From HTCC2207 sp002685195 (GTDB lineage: Bacteria > Pseudomonadota > Gammaproteobacteria > Pseudomonadales > Porticoccaceae): DNA of 64,000 bases. Of this stretch, positions 55,063-64,000 are shown piece after piece. Below the pieces are notes generated by a model. That model was not told where the DNA came from. It did not search any database and saw nothing but the letters and a program-made list of their open reading frames with translations. Where the stretch lies: positions 1,860,001 through 1,924,000 of the forward strand of contig CP179212.1 in NCBI GenBank assembly GCA_051201675.1. The letters run 5' to 3'. Position 1 is the first letter of the stretch. Every line of letters starts with the position of its first letter. Both the position numbers and the translations under genes were made by a program.

Positions 55063-55944
55063 ATGGATCATTTCGTGACTCAAAACATCTCCCCGGAAGC
55101 TATTATAGCGGTGGTCTTTTGCTTTGGTTTAGTGGTTGGCAGTTTCTTGAATGTAGTTATTTTGAGGTTACCACAACAATTAAAGGCACAATGGAGAAAC
55201 GATTCTGAGGTATTTCTAGGGATCGCTCAAGAAGATACAAATGAAGTTCAAGTAACCAATACATTGCTTTGGCCTCCTTCACATTGCACAAATTGTGGCC
55301 ATCACATCAAACCTTGGCAAAATATTCCTGTCATCAGCTATCTCTTACTAAGAGGGCGCTGCAACAATTGCTCCCACGCTATATCTCTCCAGTATCCCTT
55401 CGTGGAGTTGTTAACAGGCTTTATGCTTGCAGTAACCATCGCCTATATTGGCGATGCGATAAACGCTATGTATGCCATTATATTTACTTTGTGCCTGATT
55501 GCCCTTGCTGGTATTGATATCAATGAGAAATTACTCCCCGATCAGATTACCTTACCCCTTCTTTGGATAGGCCTTTTTGCTAATATTAATGGGACTTTTG
55601 TTCCACTCCCCGACGCTGTAGCAGGCGCTATAGCTGGATATCTGAGTCTCTGGAGTCTCTATTGGATGTTTAAGTTAGTGACCGGGAAAGAAGGCATGGG
55701 TTATGGTGACTTTAAGTTACTGGCCGTCTTAGGTGCCTGGCTTGGCTGGCAAATGTTACCCCTGGTAATTCTTATCTCTAGCACTTTTGGTGCAGTTTTT
55801 GGCCTTGCAGCGATCCTGCTAGGTGGTCAGGGTCGTAATCTGCAGATTCCATTTGGCCCTTTTCTCGCTGGAGCGGGATGGATTGCATTATTATGGGGTG
55901 ATACCATCGTCACCTGGTATTTTTCAGGCTTTAATGCTATTTGA
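55063..55944 (+). CDS. pilD: Prepilin peptidase/N-methyltransferase PilD
   Basis: The inner-membrane aspartic protease that cuts prepilin leaders and methylates the new N-terminus. It has 293 residues and about eight spans. The zinc site has two CxxC pairs (CTNCGHHIKPWQ and CNNCSHAIS), and the aspartate motifs are GIDINEKLLPDQITLP and GMGYGDFKLLAVLGAW. It follows pilC and precedes coaE. Confidence 0.96.
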   Translation: MDHFVTQNISPEAIIAVVFCFGLVVGSFLNVVILRLPQQLKAQWRNDSEVFLGIAQEDTNEVQVTNTLLWPPSHCTNCGHHIKPWQNIPVISYLLLRGRCNNCSHAISLQYPFVELLTGFMLAVTIAYIGDAINAMYAIIFTLCLIALAGIDINEKLLPDQITLPLLWIGLFANINGTFVPLPDAVAGAIAGYLSLWSLYWMFKLVTGKEGMGYGDFKLLAVLGAWLGWQMLPLVILISSTFGAVFGLAAILLGGQGRNLQIPFGPFLAGAGWIALLWGDTIVTWYFSGFNAI

Positions 55945-55982
55945 GCCCCAATCAACTTCACGCAATAACCCAGGCTTAGATT

Positions 55983-56597
55983 GTGAACAAACAACCATAC
56001 ATCGTCGGTTTAACGGGTGGCATTGGCAGTGGTAAGAGTACTGTTTCACAAGGCTTTCAAACGTTAGGGATAACAGTAGTAGATGCCGACTATGCATCCC
56101 GAGCAGTTGTTGAACCCGGCATGCCCGCTTTGAGTGAAATTGCACAACATTTTGGTGATAATTTCTTATTGACCAATGGCAAGCTAGATCGAGCCGCCTT
56201 GAGGGCGGTTATCTTTGCTAATGCTGAAGAAAAATCCTGGTTAGAAAGACTTCTGCACCCACTTATTAGAGACTGGATTGTGGATCAACTACAGGCTGCT
56301 AAGGGTCCCTACGTTATCTTGGAATCCCCACTATTGTTCGAAACTAATCAGTTTCAGCTCGTCAATACAGTGTTGCTAATCGATTTACCTGTGGAGTTGC
56401 AGCTAGAGAGGGCCAGCATGCGTGATAGTAGCGAGATTGAGCAAATTCAGTATATTATCGACAGTCAAATGTCTCGAGAAGAAAAATTGAGTAAAGCGGA
56501 CTGGATATTTGATAATGCGTTGAATCAAGACACCATGATCAAAAGAATTGAAACCTTACATGCTGAATTTTTAGCCCTAGCCAACTCCAAAAATTAG
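55983..56597 (+). CDS. coaE: Dephospho-CoA kinase
   Basis: The last step of coenzyme A synthesis. The 204-residue protein starts at a GTG (55983). The P-loop is GLTGGIGSGKSTV, then VVDADYASRAVVEPG and the lid region HPLIRDWI. It is placed after pilD, as in Pseudomonas and many relatives. Confidence 0.96.
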   Translation: MNKQPYIVGLTGGIGSGKSTVSQGFQTLGITVVDADYASRAVVEPGMPALSEIAQHFGDNFLLTNGKLDRAALRAVIFANAEEKSWLERLLHPLIRDWIVDQLQAAKGPYVILESPLLFETNQFQLVNTVLLIDLPVELQLERASMRDSSEIEQIQYIIDSQMSREEKLSKADWIFDNALNQDTMIKRIETLHAEFLALANSKN

Positions 56598-56607
56598 ATT
56601 TTTAATT

Positions 56608-56799
56608 ATGACTATTTCTGTTAAATGCCCGACCTGTGATAACGACGTTCCCTGGATAGATGATCGAGAGTACCGCCCTTTTTGCTCTAAACGCTGCCAA
56701 CAGATAGATTTTGGCGACTGGGCTACAGAGAGCTTTAAAATTGCCGGTGAGCCCGCAATGGATACCCATCTGCTGGGCGAAGAAGATACAGAGCATTAA
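56608..56799 (+). CDS. yacG: DNA gyrase inhibitor / zinc-binding protein YacG
   Basis: A 63-residue zinc-finger protein. The four zinc cysteines are in KCPTCDNDVPW and RPFCSKRCQQIDFGDWA. YacG inhibits DNA gyrase in E. coli when overproduced. It directly follows coaE, as is usual, and converges on mutT with a 6 bp gap. Confidence 0.94.
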   Translation: MTISVKCPTCDNDVPWIDDREYRPFCSKRCQQIDFGDWATESFKIAGEPAMDTHLLGEEDTEH

Positions 56800-56805
56800 A
56801 CAGAA

Positions 56806-57204
56806 TTACCCTAGAATTTTCTCTAAAATTGCTCGATTTGCCTCTGGAAAATCATAATTCATGAGTTGGTCGACAGGGACCCAAGCGATTTCTTGCCCTT
56901 CCATTCCCCTCGCCTCTCCCTCAAAAGAAGTAACCGACCAAATATCGAGGGATACTTTCTTATCTGCGTAGTCATGATGTATTTTCATCAATGGCTCAGC
57001 ATGAGTAACCCTAATACTCAACTCCTCTTCAAGCTCCCGGGTTAAACCTTGCTGTGGAGCTTCATTATGTTCAATTTTTCCACCCGGAAATTCCCACAAA
57101 CCACCTTGATGCAGATAGTCCGGTCGACGGGAAATAAGGATTTGATTAGGGTAGTGGTTTTTATCGCCATAAATAACCCCAGCAACCACCTGAATGCGTT
57201 TCAT
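56806..57204 (-). CDS. mutT: 8-oxo-dGTP diphosphatase MutT
   Basis: A 132-residue Nudix hydrolase that removes oxidised dGTP from the nucleotide pool. The Nudix box is GGKIEHNEAPQQGLTRELEE followed by ELSI. The N-terminal VVAGVIYGDKNHYPNQILISRRP and the LWEFPGGKIE context match MutT. It lies 15 bp after argJ on the same strand. Confidence 0.93.
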   Translation of the reverse strand: MKRIQVVAGVIYGDKNHYPNQILISRRPDYLHQGGLWEFPGGKIEHNEAPQQGLTRELEEELSIRVTHAEPLMKIHHDYADKKVSLDIWSVTSFEGEARGMEGQEIAWVPVDQLMNYDFPEANRAILEKILG

Positions 57205-57219
57205 ATCAGCACCGCTGGT

Positions 57220-58425
57220 TTAGGTTCGATACTCTGCATTGATACGAACATATTCATGAGTCAAATCGCTAGTCCATACGACTTCGCTGGCGTCGCCTCG
57301 ATTCAAACAAACACGTATTTCAATATCCTCTGGCTGCATAGCAGCTTGCCCTGCTTCTTCACTATAACTGGGGGCTCGCGCTCCATGGTCGGCAATTAAG
57401 ACTGAATTAAGCAATACTTGGACGTCGTTAACATCCAAGTCTTCAATCCCAGAGCGCCCAATGGCGGCAAGGATTCGACCCCAGTTTGGATCTGATGCTG
57501 ATAATGCCGTTTTGACTAGAGGTGATTCTGCAATGGTATATGCGACCTTTAACGCCTCTGACTGGTTGATTGCAGTATCAACAACCACTGTGACAAATTT
57601 AGTAGAACCCTCTGCATCACGAATAATGGCCTGGGCTAGATCGGTAAACACTTGGCATAGGTTTTCAAGAAAGCTGTCAAAAGACTCTTCGTCTATTATG
57701 ACACCACTCGCTCCTGTGGCCACCAAAACAACAGAGTCATTAGTTGAGGTATCACTATCGACAGTAATGCGATTAAAAGACTTTTCAGTCGCGAGCGTGA
57801 GTGCTCGATGCAGTAGCTCTTCATTAATAACTGCATCAGTGGCTACATAAGCTAACATGGTGGCCATATTTGGCTTTATCATGCCTGACCCCTTAGCGAT
57901 TCCAGTAATGGTCACTGGTTTGTCAGACCCAAATTGTGTGCTGCTGCCTTTTGCTCTTGTATCTGTGGTTAAAATTCCTTGAGCAGCATCAGTCCAGCCT
58001 GATTCGCTAAGTTGTTCAAATGCATTGGGCAACCCAGCTAACAATTTATCAATCGGCAGGAGCTCACCAATCACGCCTGTAGAAAACGGTAGAATAGTAT
58101 TGATCTCTACACCAGCAAGGGTCGCTAAGGCACTGCAGGTTTGGGTGGCATCCAATAAACCTTGCTCGCCAGTACCCGCATTTGCATTGCCAGTATTGGT
58201 CACTAAGTAGCGTGGAGTGCACCGAGCTAAACGTTCTTTGCACACAGTTACCGGAGCTGCACAAAAAGCATTCTTGGTGAATAGAGCAGCCACCGAGCTA
58301 CCTTCGGCTATTTCCATAACAACAAGGTCAGGTCGGTCCGCAGATTTTATTCCGGCACTAGTAGTCCCTAACTTAAACCCAAGTACTGGGTGCAGTTCGG
58401 GCAGCTCTGAAGTTCCTGTGGCCAT
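57220..58425 (-). CDS. argJ: Bifunctional ornithine acetyltransferase / N-acetylglutamate synthase
   Basis: It recycles the acetyl group in arginine synthesis. The 401-residue precursor self-cleaves before the Thr in KPNMATMLAYVATD (after GIAKGSGMI), giving alpha and beta chains. LTTDTRAKGSS and NDSVVLVATG are further family motifs. The start is the ATG at 58425. It lies between secA and mutT, the order known from Pseudomonas. Confidence 0.95.
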   Translation of the reverse strand: MATGTSELPELHPVLGFKLGTTSAGIKSADRPDLVVMEIAEGSSVAALFTKNAFCAAPVTVCKERLARCTPRYLVTNTGNANAGTGEQGLLDATQTCSALATLAGVEINTILPFSTGVIGELLPIDKLLAGLPNAFEQLSESGWTDAAQGILTTDTRAKGSSTQFGSDKPVTITGIAKGSGMIKPNMATMLAYVATDAVINEELLHRALTLATEKSFNRITVDSDTSTNDSVVLVATGASGVIIDEESFDSFLENLCQVFTDLAQAIIRDAEGSTKFVTVVVDTAINQSEALKVAYTIAESPLVKTALSASDPNWGRILAAIGRSGIEDLDVNDVQVLLNSVLIADHGARAPSYSEEAGQAAMQPEDIEIRVCLNRGDASEVVWTSDLTHEYVRINAEYRT

Positions 58426-58448
58426 GCCTTTTACCCCTGTTGCGCTAG

Positions 58449-61253
58449 CTAGATCTTACCACAGCAATGCTTAAACTTTTTACCTGATCCACAGGTGCAA
58501 AGGTCGTTACGTCCAACTTTTGGCCCCTGCCTCATTATGGGTTGAGCTGCAGCCTCCTTAGGCTCTTGAGCATTTACATCAGCCTCCTCCGATAATCCAG
58601 CAGTCTCAGCATGCTTATACTCTCGATTCTGCTGCTCTTCGCGGCGCTGCTCTTCTAAACGCTGCATGTCCTCTTTGCTGGCAACTTCAATATGACTGAG
58701 ATAGCGAATAGTATCGTATTTAATATTCCCCAATAAGTCCTCAAATAACACAAAGGACTCGCGCTTATATTCTTGTTTTGGATTTTTTTGAGCATAGGCT
58801 CTAAGCCCTATGCCTTGCCGCAACTGATCCATACTGGCGAGGTGCTCTTTCCAGAGATTATCCAATACTTGCAGCATGATCTGGCGCTCTACCTCACGCA
58901 TTTGATCACCCACATGAGCATATCGCTCTAGGTAGTCTTGCTGTATCACGGCAACGATTTTCTCTCGCAGGTCAGTTTCCTCAAGACGATCGTCCTCATC
59001 CAGCCATTTTTGCACTGTGATCTCATTAGAAAACTCGGTAGCGAGCGCTTTTTCTAGACCTTCCACATCCCATTGTTCTTCAATGCTCATCGGTGGAATA
59101 TAAGTACTGATGCATTGATCGATAACATCACCTCTTACGTTGGTGATAACATCCGAAATATCATCATCCTCGAGTAAATCATTACGCTGCTGGTAGATAA
59201 CCTGCCTCTGGTCATTGGCAACGTCGTCGTATTCGAGTAAGTGTTTTCGAATATCAAAATTACGCCCCTCAACCTTGCGTTGAGCCTTGATGATGGCATT
59301 GGTCACCATGCGATGCTCAATAGATTCGCCGTGCTCCATTCCCATGCGCCGCATCATATTTTTTACTGTATCTGAGGCAAAAAGCCTCATCAATGGGTCT
59401 TCAAGAGAGAGATAAAATCGAGATACACCCGGATCACCTTGACGTCCAGATCGGCCGCGCAACTGATTATCTATTCGCCTGGACTCGTGTCGCTCGGTAG
59501 CAACAATATGTAATCCTCCTGCCTCTATAACCTTGGAATGACGATCAGTCCAATCCTCCTTCAATGCTTGGATCTTGTCTTCGGTAACGCTCTTCTTTTC
59601 ATTAAGTTGCTTTAATTCAGCATCTAGGTTGCCGCCTAGAACAATATCAGTACCACGTCCCGCCATATTCGTAGCGATCGTAACTGCACCGGGGCGGCCT
59701 GCATTGACAATAATGTTGGCCTCTAACTCGTGCTGCTTAGCATTCAATACGCTGTGCTTAATCTTGGCTTTCTTAAGCATGCCAGATAGAAGCTCAGAGG
59801 TCTCAACGGAGGCTGTACCCACCAGGACAGGTGCGCCGGCTATAACAATTTCTTTGATGTCGGTAATAACAGCCTCAAATTTTTCTTCTTGGCTAAGAAA
59901 AACAAGATCATTTAGGTCTACTCTGACCACATCAACATTGGTTGGAATAACCATGACTTTCAAGCCATATATCTGATCGAACTCATAAGCCTCTGTATCT
60001 GCAGTGCCCGTCATCCCAGCTAATTTGTGGTATAGGCGAAAATAGTTTTGAAATGTCGTTGATGCTAGGGTCTGGCTCTCTTGCTGTATTTGTAAGTTCT
60101 CTTTTGCCTCAATGGCTTGATGCAAACCCTCGGACAGCCTACGACCGGGCATAGTGCGACCAGTATGCTCGTCAATTAACACTGCCTGTCCATCTTGAAT
60201 GATGTATTCAACATCACGGTGAAAGAGATGGTTTGCACGCAATGCTGAACTGACGTGATGCAATAATCCAAGATTGGTCGCTTGATAGAGACTTTGATCT
60301 TGATCCAAGAGGCCTTCTTTAATCAAGATCTCTTCAATTTTCTGATGCCCATCCTCGGTTAAGTCTACGCTTCTGGATTTTTCATCGATAACGAAATCAC
60401 CAATGGGTGTTTGCTCCTCGACAACCTCAGCATCCTCGTCGTCACTCTCTATCACCGGTAGTAATCGCGAGGTAAGAACATTAATTGTTTTATATAAAGC
60501 TGAGCTATCCTGGGCCGCTCCAGAGATTACTAGTGGAGTCCGTGCCTCATCGATGAGAATAGAATCAACCTCATCTACGATTGCAAAGGCCATCCCACGT
60601 TGTGATTTGTCTTCCAGACGCAATGCCATATTGTCACGGAGGTAATCAAAACCAAACTCGTTATTAGTGCCATAGGTAATATCGGCAGCGTAGGATTGCT
60701 GGCGAGGGCTCGACTTGAGCTCCCCTTCATCATCTGGGCCCAAATAAAAGGAATTTGCCGTGTTAGCCCCTTGATAGGACTGAATAACCCCCACTGACAT
60801 ACCTAGTGCCTGATAAAGTGGTGCCATCCATTGCGCATCACGGCGAGCCAAATAATCATTTACAGTGATAACATGCACGCCCTCACCAGACAGGGCATTT
60901 AGGTAAGCTGCAAGAGTAGCCACCAAGGTCTTACCTTCTCCAGTTCTCATTTCTGCTATTTTGCCTTGATGCAGTGTCAATCCACCAATCATTTGAACGT
61001 CAAAATGGCGCATCCCAAGCACTCGACTTGATGTTTCTCGAACCACGGCAAAGGCCTTGGGAAGAATTCCATCTAAGGTATCACCGTTGGCGAGTTGTTC
61101 TCGGAACAAATCAGTCTGCCCCTTCAACTCAGTGTCACTTAACTGTTTCAGTTCATCTTCGTAGACATTAATTCTCTTTACGACCTTTCCCATTTGGCGA
61201 AGTTCGCGGTCATTGCTGGTACCAACAATCTTTTTTAACACTTTCCCTAACAT
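58449..61253 (-). CDS. secA: Preprotein translocase ATPase SecA
   Basis: The motor that drives preproteins through SecYEG. The protein has 934 residues. Walker A is MRTGEGKTLVATLAAYLNAL, the DEAD region is IVDEVDSILIDEARTP, then GMTGTADTEAYEF, NMAGRGTDIVLGG and RGRSGRQGDPG. The C-terminal zinc site is CTCGSGKKFKHCCG, which binds SecB and lipids. There is no SecM-type gene just upstream: an M23 peptidase occupies the position. Confidence 0.98.
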   Translation of the reverse strand: MLGKVLKKIVGTSNDRELRQMGKVVKRINVYEDELKQLSDTELKGQTDLFREQLANGDTLDGILPKAFAVVRETSSRVLGMRHFDVQMIGGLTLHQGKIAEMRTGEGKTLVATLAAYLNALSGEGVHVITVNDYLARRDAQWMAPLYQALGMSVGVIQSYQGANTANSFYLGPDDEGELKSSPRQQSYAADITYGTNNEFGFDYLRDNMALRLEDKSQRGMAFAIVDEVDSILIDEARTPLVISGAAQDSSALYKTINVLTSRLLPVIESDDEDAEVVEEQTPIGDFVIDEKSRSVDLTEDGHQKIEEILIKEGLLDQDQSLYQATNLGLLHHVSSALRANHLFHRDVEYIIQDGQAVLIDEHTGRTMPGRRLSEGLHQAIEAKENLQIQQESQTLASTTFQNYFRLYHKLAGMTGTADTEAYEFDQIYGLKVMVIPTNVDVVRVDLNDLVFLSQEEKFEAVITDIKEIVIAGAPVLVGTASVETSELLSGMLKKAKIKHSVLNAKQHELEANIIVNAGRPGAVTIATNMAGRGTDIVLGGNLDAELKQLNEKKSVTEDKIQALKEDWTDRHSKVIEAGGLHIVATERHESRRIDNQLRGRSGRQGDPGVSRFYLSLEDPLMRLFASDTVKNMMRRMGMEHGESIEHRMVTNAIIKAQRKVEGRNFDIRKHLLEYDDVANDQRQVIYQQRNDLLEDDDISDVITNVRGDVIDQCISTYIPPMSIEEQWDVEGLEKALATEFSNEITVQKWLDEDDRLEETDLREKIVAVIQQDYLERYAHVGDQMREVERQIMLQVLDNLWKEHLASMDQLRQGIGLRAYAQKNPKQEYKRESFVLFEDLLGNIKYDTIRYLSHIEVASKEDMQRLEEQRREEQQNREYKHAETAGLSEEADVNAQEPKEAAAQPIMRQGPKVGRNDLCTCGSGKKFKHCCGKI

Positions 61254-61329
61254 AGCGGTTTCCGATATTTTTTAACGATAGAAATCGGGAGATACAATCT
61301 TCCCAATGGAGCAGATCTTAAAGGAGAGT

Positions 61330-62271
61330 TTAGCGGTAGGTTCGACGGATATAGGTCGCTGGATCCACAGTGCGACCATTTTTAAACACTTCAAAATGTA
61401 CATGGGGGCCAGTAGAGCGACCTGAACTTCCCATCTGTGCAATAACCTCACCCTTTTTTACTATGGTGCCAAGGTCAGCAAGATTCTTTTCATTGTGTGC
61501 ATAGCGAGTCACATAGCCATCACTATGATTAATTTCAACCATCAAGCCGTAACCACTGCGATCTCCGGACCAGGTTACAACGCCAGAGGCTACCGCCACC
61601 ACGTCATCTCCTTTACGCCCAGCAAAATCAATACCGCCATGCCACTGTTGTTTGCCATGAAAAGGGTCAATACGCATGCCATATTCTGATGACATCCAAC
61701 CTTTTTTGACCGGTCGTCCCGCAACAAACTGCTCATTTTTTAACTTTTTATCAGATAACATCGACTGGAGAATCTGCAGTTGGGATTCACGGCTGCTAAT
61801 AGTGCTATCTAGTTTGGCGAACATGACCGATACTTTGTCTTGAATTTCAGCATGCTCAGCAATTTCTGCCAATGGCGTCTCTATGGGCCCACCTAAGCCT
61901 GGCGTTGAGGAGAAATCAAACTCTCCGTCCTCTAGGCTAGCGACCTGCGTCAACTGCTCTCCAAGAGCATCAAGGCGCACTAGCCGCGATCTTAACCTAG
62001 CCAACCTCACCGTCATTGCTGCCAGAGAGTTATCTAACTGTTGCCTTCCCTGATCTACCTGTTCTTGTTGGGCCACAATTTGATGCTGCATTTCGACAAT
62101 ACTGTTATCGAACAATAACTCCCACCGGCCATCAGCAATTTTGACGCCTAACATTGTACCCGCAGCTAAAGGCACCCCCAGCACCAAAGCAGATAAGACA
62201 CACTTAGCCCAGCTGTTCAGGCGGATAGTCCTAACTTTCTCGGCTCGATTGCTTATGAGGATTATTTTCAC
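61330..62271 (-). CDS. Membrane-anchored M23 (LytM-type) peptidase
   Basis: A 313-residue periplasmic protein from a GTG start (62271). One N-terminal membrane span (CVLSALVLGVPLAAGTMLGV) is followed by a coiled coil to about residue 180 and a C-terminal LytM domain. The zinc residues are in HGGIDFAGRKGDDVVAV and in the GPHVHFEVFKNGR motif, and TRYAHN carries another His; all are intact, so an active endopeptidase is likely rather than an EnvC-like pseudo-enzyme. It lies 22 bp after lpxC and 76 bp before secA, replacing secM of E. coli. Pseudomonas has a similar gene in this place. Confidence 0.92.
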   Translation of the reverse strand: MKIILISNRAEKVRTIRLNSWAKCVLSALVLGVPLAAGTMLGVKIADGRWELLFDNSIVEMQHQIVAQQEQVDQGRQQLDNSLAAMTVRLARLRSRLVRLDALGEQLTQVASLEDGEFDFSSTPGLGGPIETPLAEIAEHAEIQDKVSVMFAKLDSTISSRESQLQILQSMLSDKKLKNEQFVAGRPVKKGWMSSEYGMRIDPFHGKQQWHGGIDFAGRKGDDVVAVASGVVTWSGDRSGYGLMVEINHSDGYVTRYAHNEKNLADLGTIVKKGEVIAQMGSSGRSTGPHVHFEVFKNGRTVDPATYIRRTYR

Positions 62272-62292
62272 TAAAAAATGAGACCTGTTTTA

Positions 62293-63198
62293 CTAACTTG
62301 CGTGGATGTAGGAAATTGGTACTTCTTCGGGATTATTCTCGAAGGTCACTACTTCCCACGCATCTTTATCAGCCATTAATGCTCTCAATGACACATTATT
62401 TAAACCATGGCCTGATTTATGTGCATCATATTCGCCAATTAGACTATTGCCAACAACATAAAGATCACCGATGGCATCAAGAATTTTGTGTTTCACAAAC
62501 TCATCGCTATAACGCAACCCTTGTTCATTAACAATATGATCATCATCAATGCCAACCGCATTATCCAAACTAGCACCGCGGGCAAGGCCAATGGATTTCA
62601 AATATTCCATATCACGCATAAACCCGAAAGTTCTCGCTCGGCTGACTTCTTTGACGAAACTTGTACTTGAGAAGTCAACGCTGGCATTAAGTGTCTGTTC
62701 CTTAAGAACCGGATGATCAAAATCGATAGAAAAATTGACTTTAAACCCATCAAAAGGCCTAAAAGTTGCAACTTTGTCATCTTGTTTAACTGTGACTGGT
62801 TTTTTAATACGTATGAACTTTTTAAGCGCCTCTTGCTCAACAATCCCTGCCGACTGAAGCAAAAATACAAAAGGAGCTGCACTACCATCCATAATGGGGA
62901 TTTCTTCAGCTGACACATCTACCAGAAGGTTATCGATACCCATTCCAGCTAACGCCGACATTAGGTGTTCTATGGTGGAGACGCGAGTCTTGCCACTTAC
63001 CAGAGTCGTGTGCATATTGGTGTCCCCAACATTTTCTGGGGTAGCCGCGATAGACACTGAAGGCTCAAGATCAGAGCGCCGAAACACAATACCTGTGTCC
63101 GGCTCTGCGGGATTTAAAGTTAAATAGACTTTTTGGCCAGTATGGAGACCCACGCCAGTTGCACGAATAGTATTTTTAATTGTGCGCTGCTTAATCAT
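62293..63198 (-). CDS. lpxC: UDP-3-O-acyl-N-acetylglucosamine deacetylase LpxC
   Basis: The committed zinc enzyme of lipid A synthesis. It has 301 residues from the ATG at 63198 (MIKQRTIKNTIRATGVGLHT) with TAGGA upstream; the frame continues to 63222 but that extension is not family-like. Zinc ligands are in VSTIEHLMSALAG and FVKHKILDAIGDLYVVG, and the catalytic His is in DAHKSGHGLNN. It follows ftsZ with a 104 bp gap that carries its own promoter. Confidence 0.97.
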   Translation of the reverse strand: MIKQRTIKNTIRATGVGLHTGQKVYLTLNPAEPDTGIVFRRSDLEPSVSIAATPENVGDTNMHTTLVSGKTRVSTIEHLMSALAGMGIDNLLVDVSAEEIPIMDGSAAPFVFLLQSAGIVEQEALKKFIRIKKPVTVKQDDKVATFRPFDGFKVNFSIDFDHPVLKEQTLNASVDFSSTSFVKEVSRARTFGFMRDMEYLKSIGLARGASLDNAVGIDDDHIVNEQGLRYSDEFVKHKILDAIGDLYVVGNSLIGEYDAHKSGHGLNNVSLRALMADKDAWEVVTFENNPEEVPISYIHAS

Positions 63199-63222
63199 GT
63201 CTATTCCTACTATCAATCGCAA

Positions 63223-63251
63223 ATAGTAACAGACAAGCCCCTTATCACCAA
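63223..63251 (-). promoter_or_regulatory. Sigma70 promoter of lpxC
   Basis: On the minus strand TTGGTG (63246-63251) is followed after 17 bases by TACTAT (63223-63228), a good -35/-10 pair. The start would lie near 63216, about 18 bases before the lpxC ATG. It allows lpxC to be expressed apart from ftsZ. Confidence 0.65.
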
Positions 63252-63302
63252 GATTTTTGCAATCTGAGGCGTGGCAATAAGAGGCTCAAAGTCATCACAG
63301 CA

Positions 63303-64000
63303 TTAATCTGCCTGTTTTCTCAAAAAAGCAGGTACATCAAGATAATCAAGCTCAGGATCGGCCTGAATTTCAGCCTTTCTGGCAGTAGATCCCTCTCCAA
63401 TTGCGGAGCCGCGTCTGATGCTAGTGGGCTGCTCTAATCTACCCCAATCGAAGTCTCCACCACTCTTTCGAGGCGGCTGATTGTCAACTACGACTCCTCT
63501 TGGGCCGGTCTTAGCACCCGGAGCACGCAATCCTGTAGCAACAACAGTAACTCGTAACTGATCGTTGAGGTCGGGATCAAAAACACTACCGACAATAATC
63601 GTAGCATCTTCATCAGCAAACTCTCTGATCGTATTACCCACATCTTCAAACTCACCCAAAGTGAGATCAAAACCACTGGTAATATTAACCAAGATACCTT
63701 TGGCTCCCTGCAGATTAACATCTTCAAGCAATGGACAACGGATAGCTCCTTCAGCTGCAACCGCAGCACGATCAGAGCCACTTGCGTCTCCAGTACCCAT
63801 CATAGCCATTCCCATTTCAGACATCACCGTCCTCACATCAGCGAAATCGACATTAATCAGACCATCCAAGAGAATTAGATCGGTGATACCTTGAACAGCT
63901 CCAAATAAAACGTCATTTGCTTGCCTAAAGGCATTAAGTACAGTCATATCCTTACCCAATACCTGGAGCAACTTCTCGTTTGGAACTATAATAAGAGAAT
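63303..64000 (-). CDS. ftsZ: Cell division protein FtsZ (3' part; start beyond window edge)
   Basis: The tubulin-like GTPase of the division ring. The reading frame is open to the right edge, so only about the last 232 residues are seen; the GTP-binding N-terminal domain (GGGTGTG) lies outside. The T7 loop NVDFADVRTVMSEMGMAMMG, the LVNITSGFDLTLGEFEDVGN region and the C-terminal peptide DYLDVPAFLRKQAD, which binds FtsA and ZipA, are present. No gene start can be given. It is followed by lpxC, as in nearly all Gammaproteobacteria. Confidence 0.97.
   Translation of the reverse strand, partial: SLIIVPNEKLLQVLGKDMTVLNAFRQANDVLFGAVQGITDLILLDGLINVDFADVRTVMSEMGMAMMGTGDASGSDRAAVAAEGAIRCPLLEDVNLQGAKGILVNITSGFDLTLGEFEDVGNTIREFADEDATIIVGSVFDPDLNDQLRVTVVATGLRAPGAKTGPRGVVVDNQPPRKSGGDFDWGRLEQPTSIRRGSAIGEGSTARKAEIQADPELDYLDVPAFLRKQAD

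Overview
The window is about 64 kb of compact chromosomal core DNA from a gammaproteobacterium. The gene order resembles Pseudomonas and Cellvibrionales-type marine bacteria: dsbC-hom-thrC-recJ, glnK-amtB next to ubiK-comM, fxsA-groESL, ampD/nadC/pilA-pilBCD-coaE-yacG, and ftsZ-lpxC-secA-argJ-mutT. Base composition looks moderate to AT-leaning by eye, and intergenic gaps are short. I see no insertion sequence, prophage, integrase, CRISPR array, rRNA or tRNA gene. The species assignment is inference from gene order and protein resemblance only.

Layout. 1-2300: lysS (cut by the window edge) and prfB, which carries the programmed +1 frameshift of RF2. 2456-8287: a mixed block with an SMP-30-like beta-propeller, selO, an orphan fetB-type permease, an AT-rich Mpo1-like (DUF962) gene, a DUF411 protein and a histidine kinase whose ATP-binding motifs have decayed. 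8306-15159: the ybbP-ybbA/tesA divergon, an S9 peptidase and an EamA exporter. 15360-21960: a minus-strand run dsbC-hom-thrC-DUF3094-hydrolase-recJ. 22059-24963: a nitrogen-control unit torF-glnK-amtB plus a second PII gene, headed by a convincing sigma54 promoter and an NtrC-like site. 25172-32759: ubiK, comM, a K+ channel, an EamA exporter, and a tight set quinone oxidoreductase-yciH-S9 peptidase-greB. 32756-34914: pdxH, a short-chain dehydrogenase and a histidine phosphatase. 35262-45039: deaD, yqcC, dinG, an acyltransferase, pyrB, sbcB, a coiled-coil membrane protein and a short PuuD-like protein. 45278-47895: groEL, groES (sigma32-type promoter) and fxsA. 47983-51311: an alkyltransferase-like protein, ampG, ampD and nadC. 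51321-56799: the type IV pilus core pilA/pilBCD with coaE and yacG. 56806-64000: mutT, argJ, secA, an M23 peptidase, lpxC and the 3' part of ftsZ.

Most of the window is ordinary housekeeping sequence and I did not find a clearly new system. The observations most worth checking are the sigma54/NtrC-type control region that places a TorF-type porin in one transcription unit with glnK and amtB, the degenerate histidine kinase at 6860-8287, the quinone oxidoreductase that can only be read full length from an ATT start codon, the PuuD-type membrane module with no cytochrome domain, and the small single-membrane-span DUF3094 protein embedded in the threonine operon.
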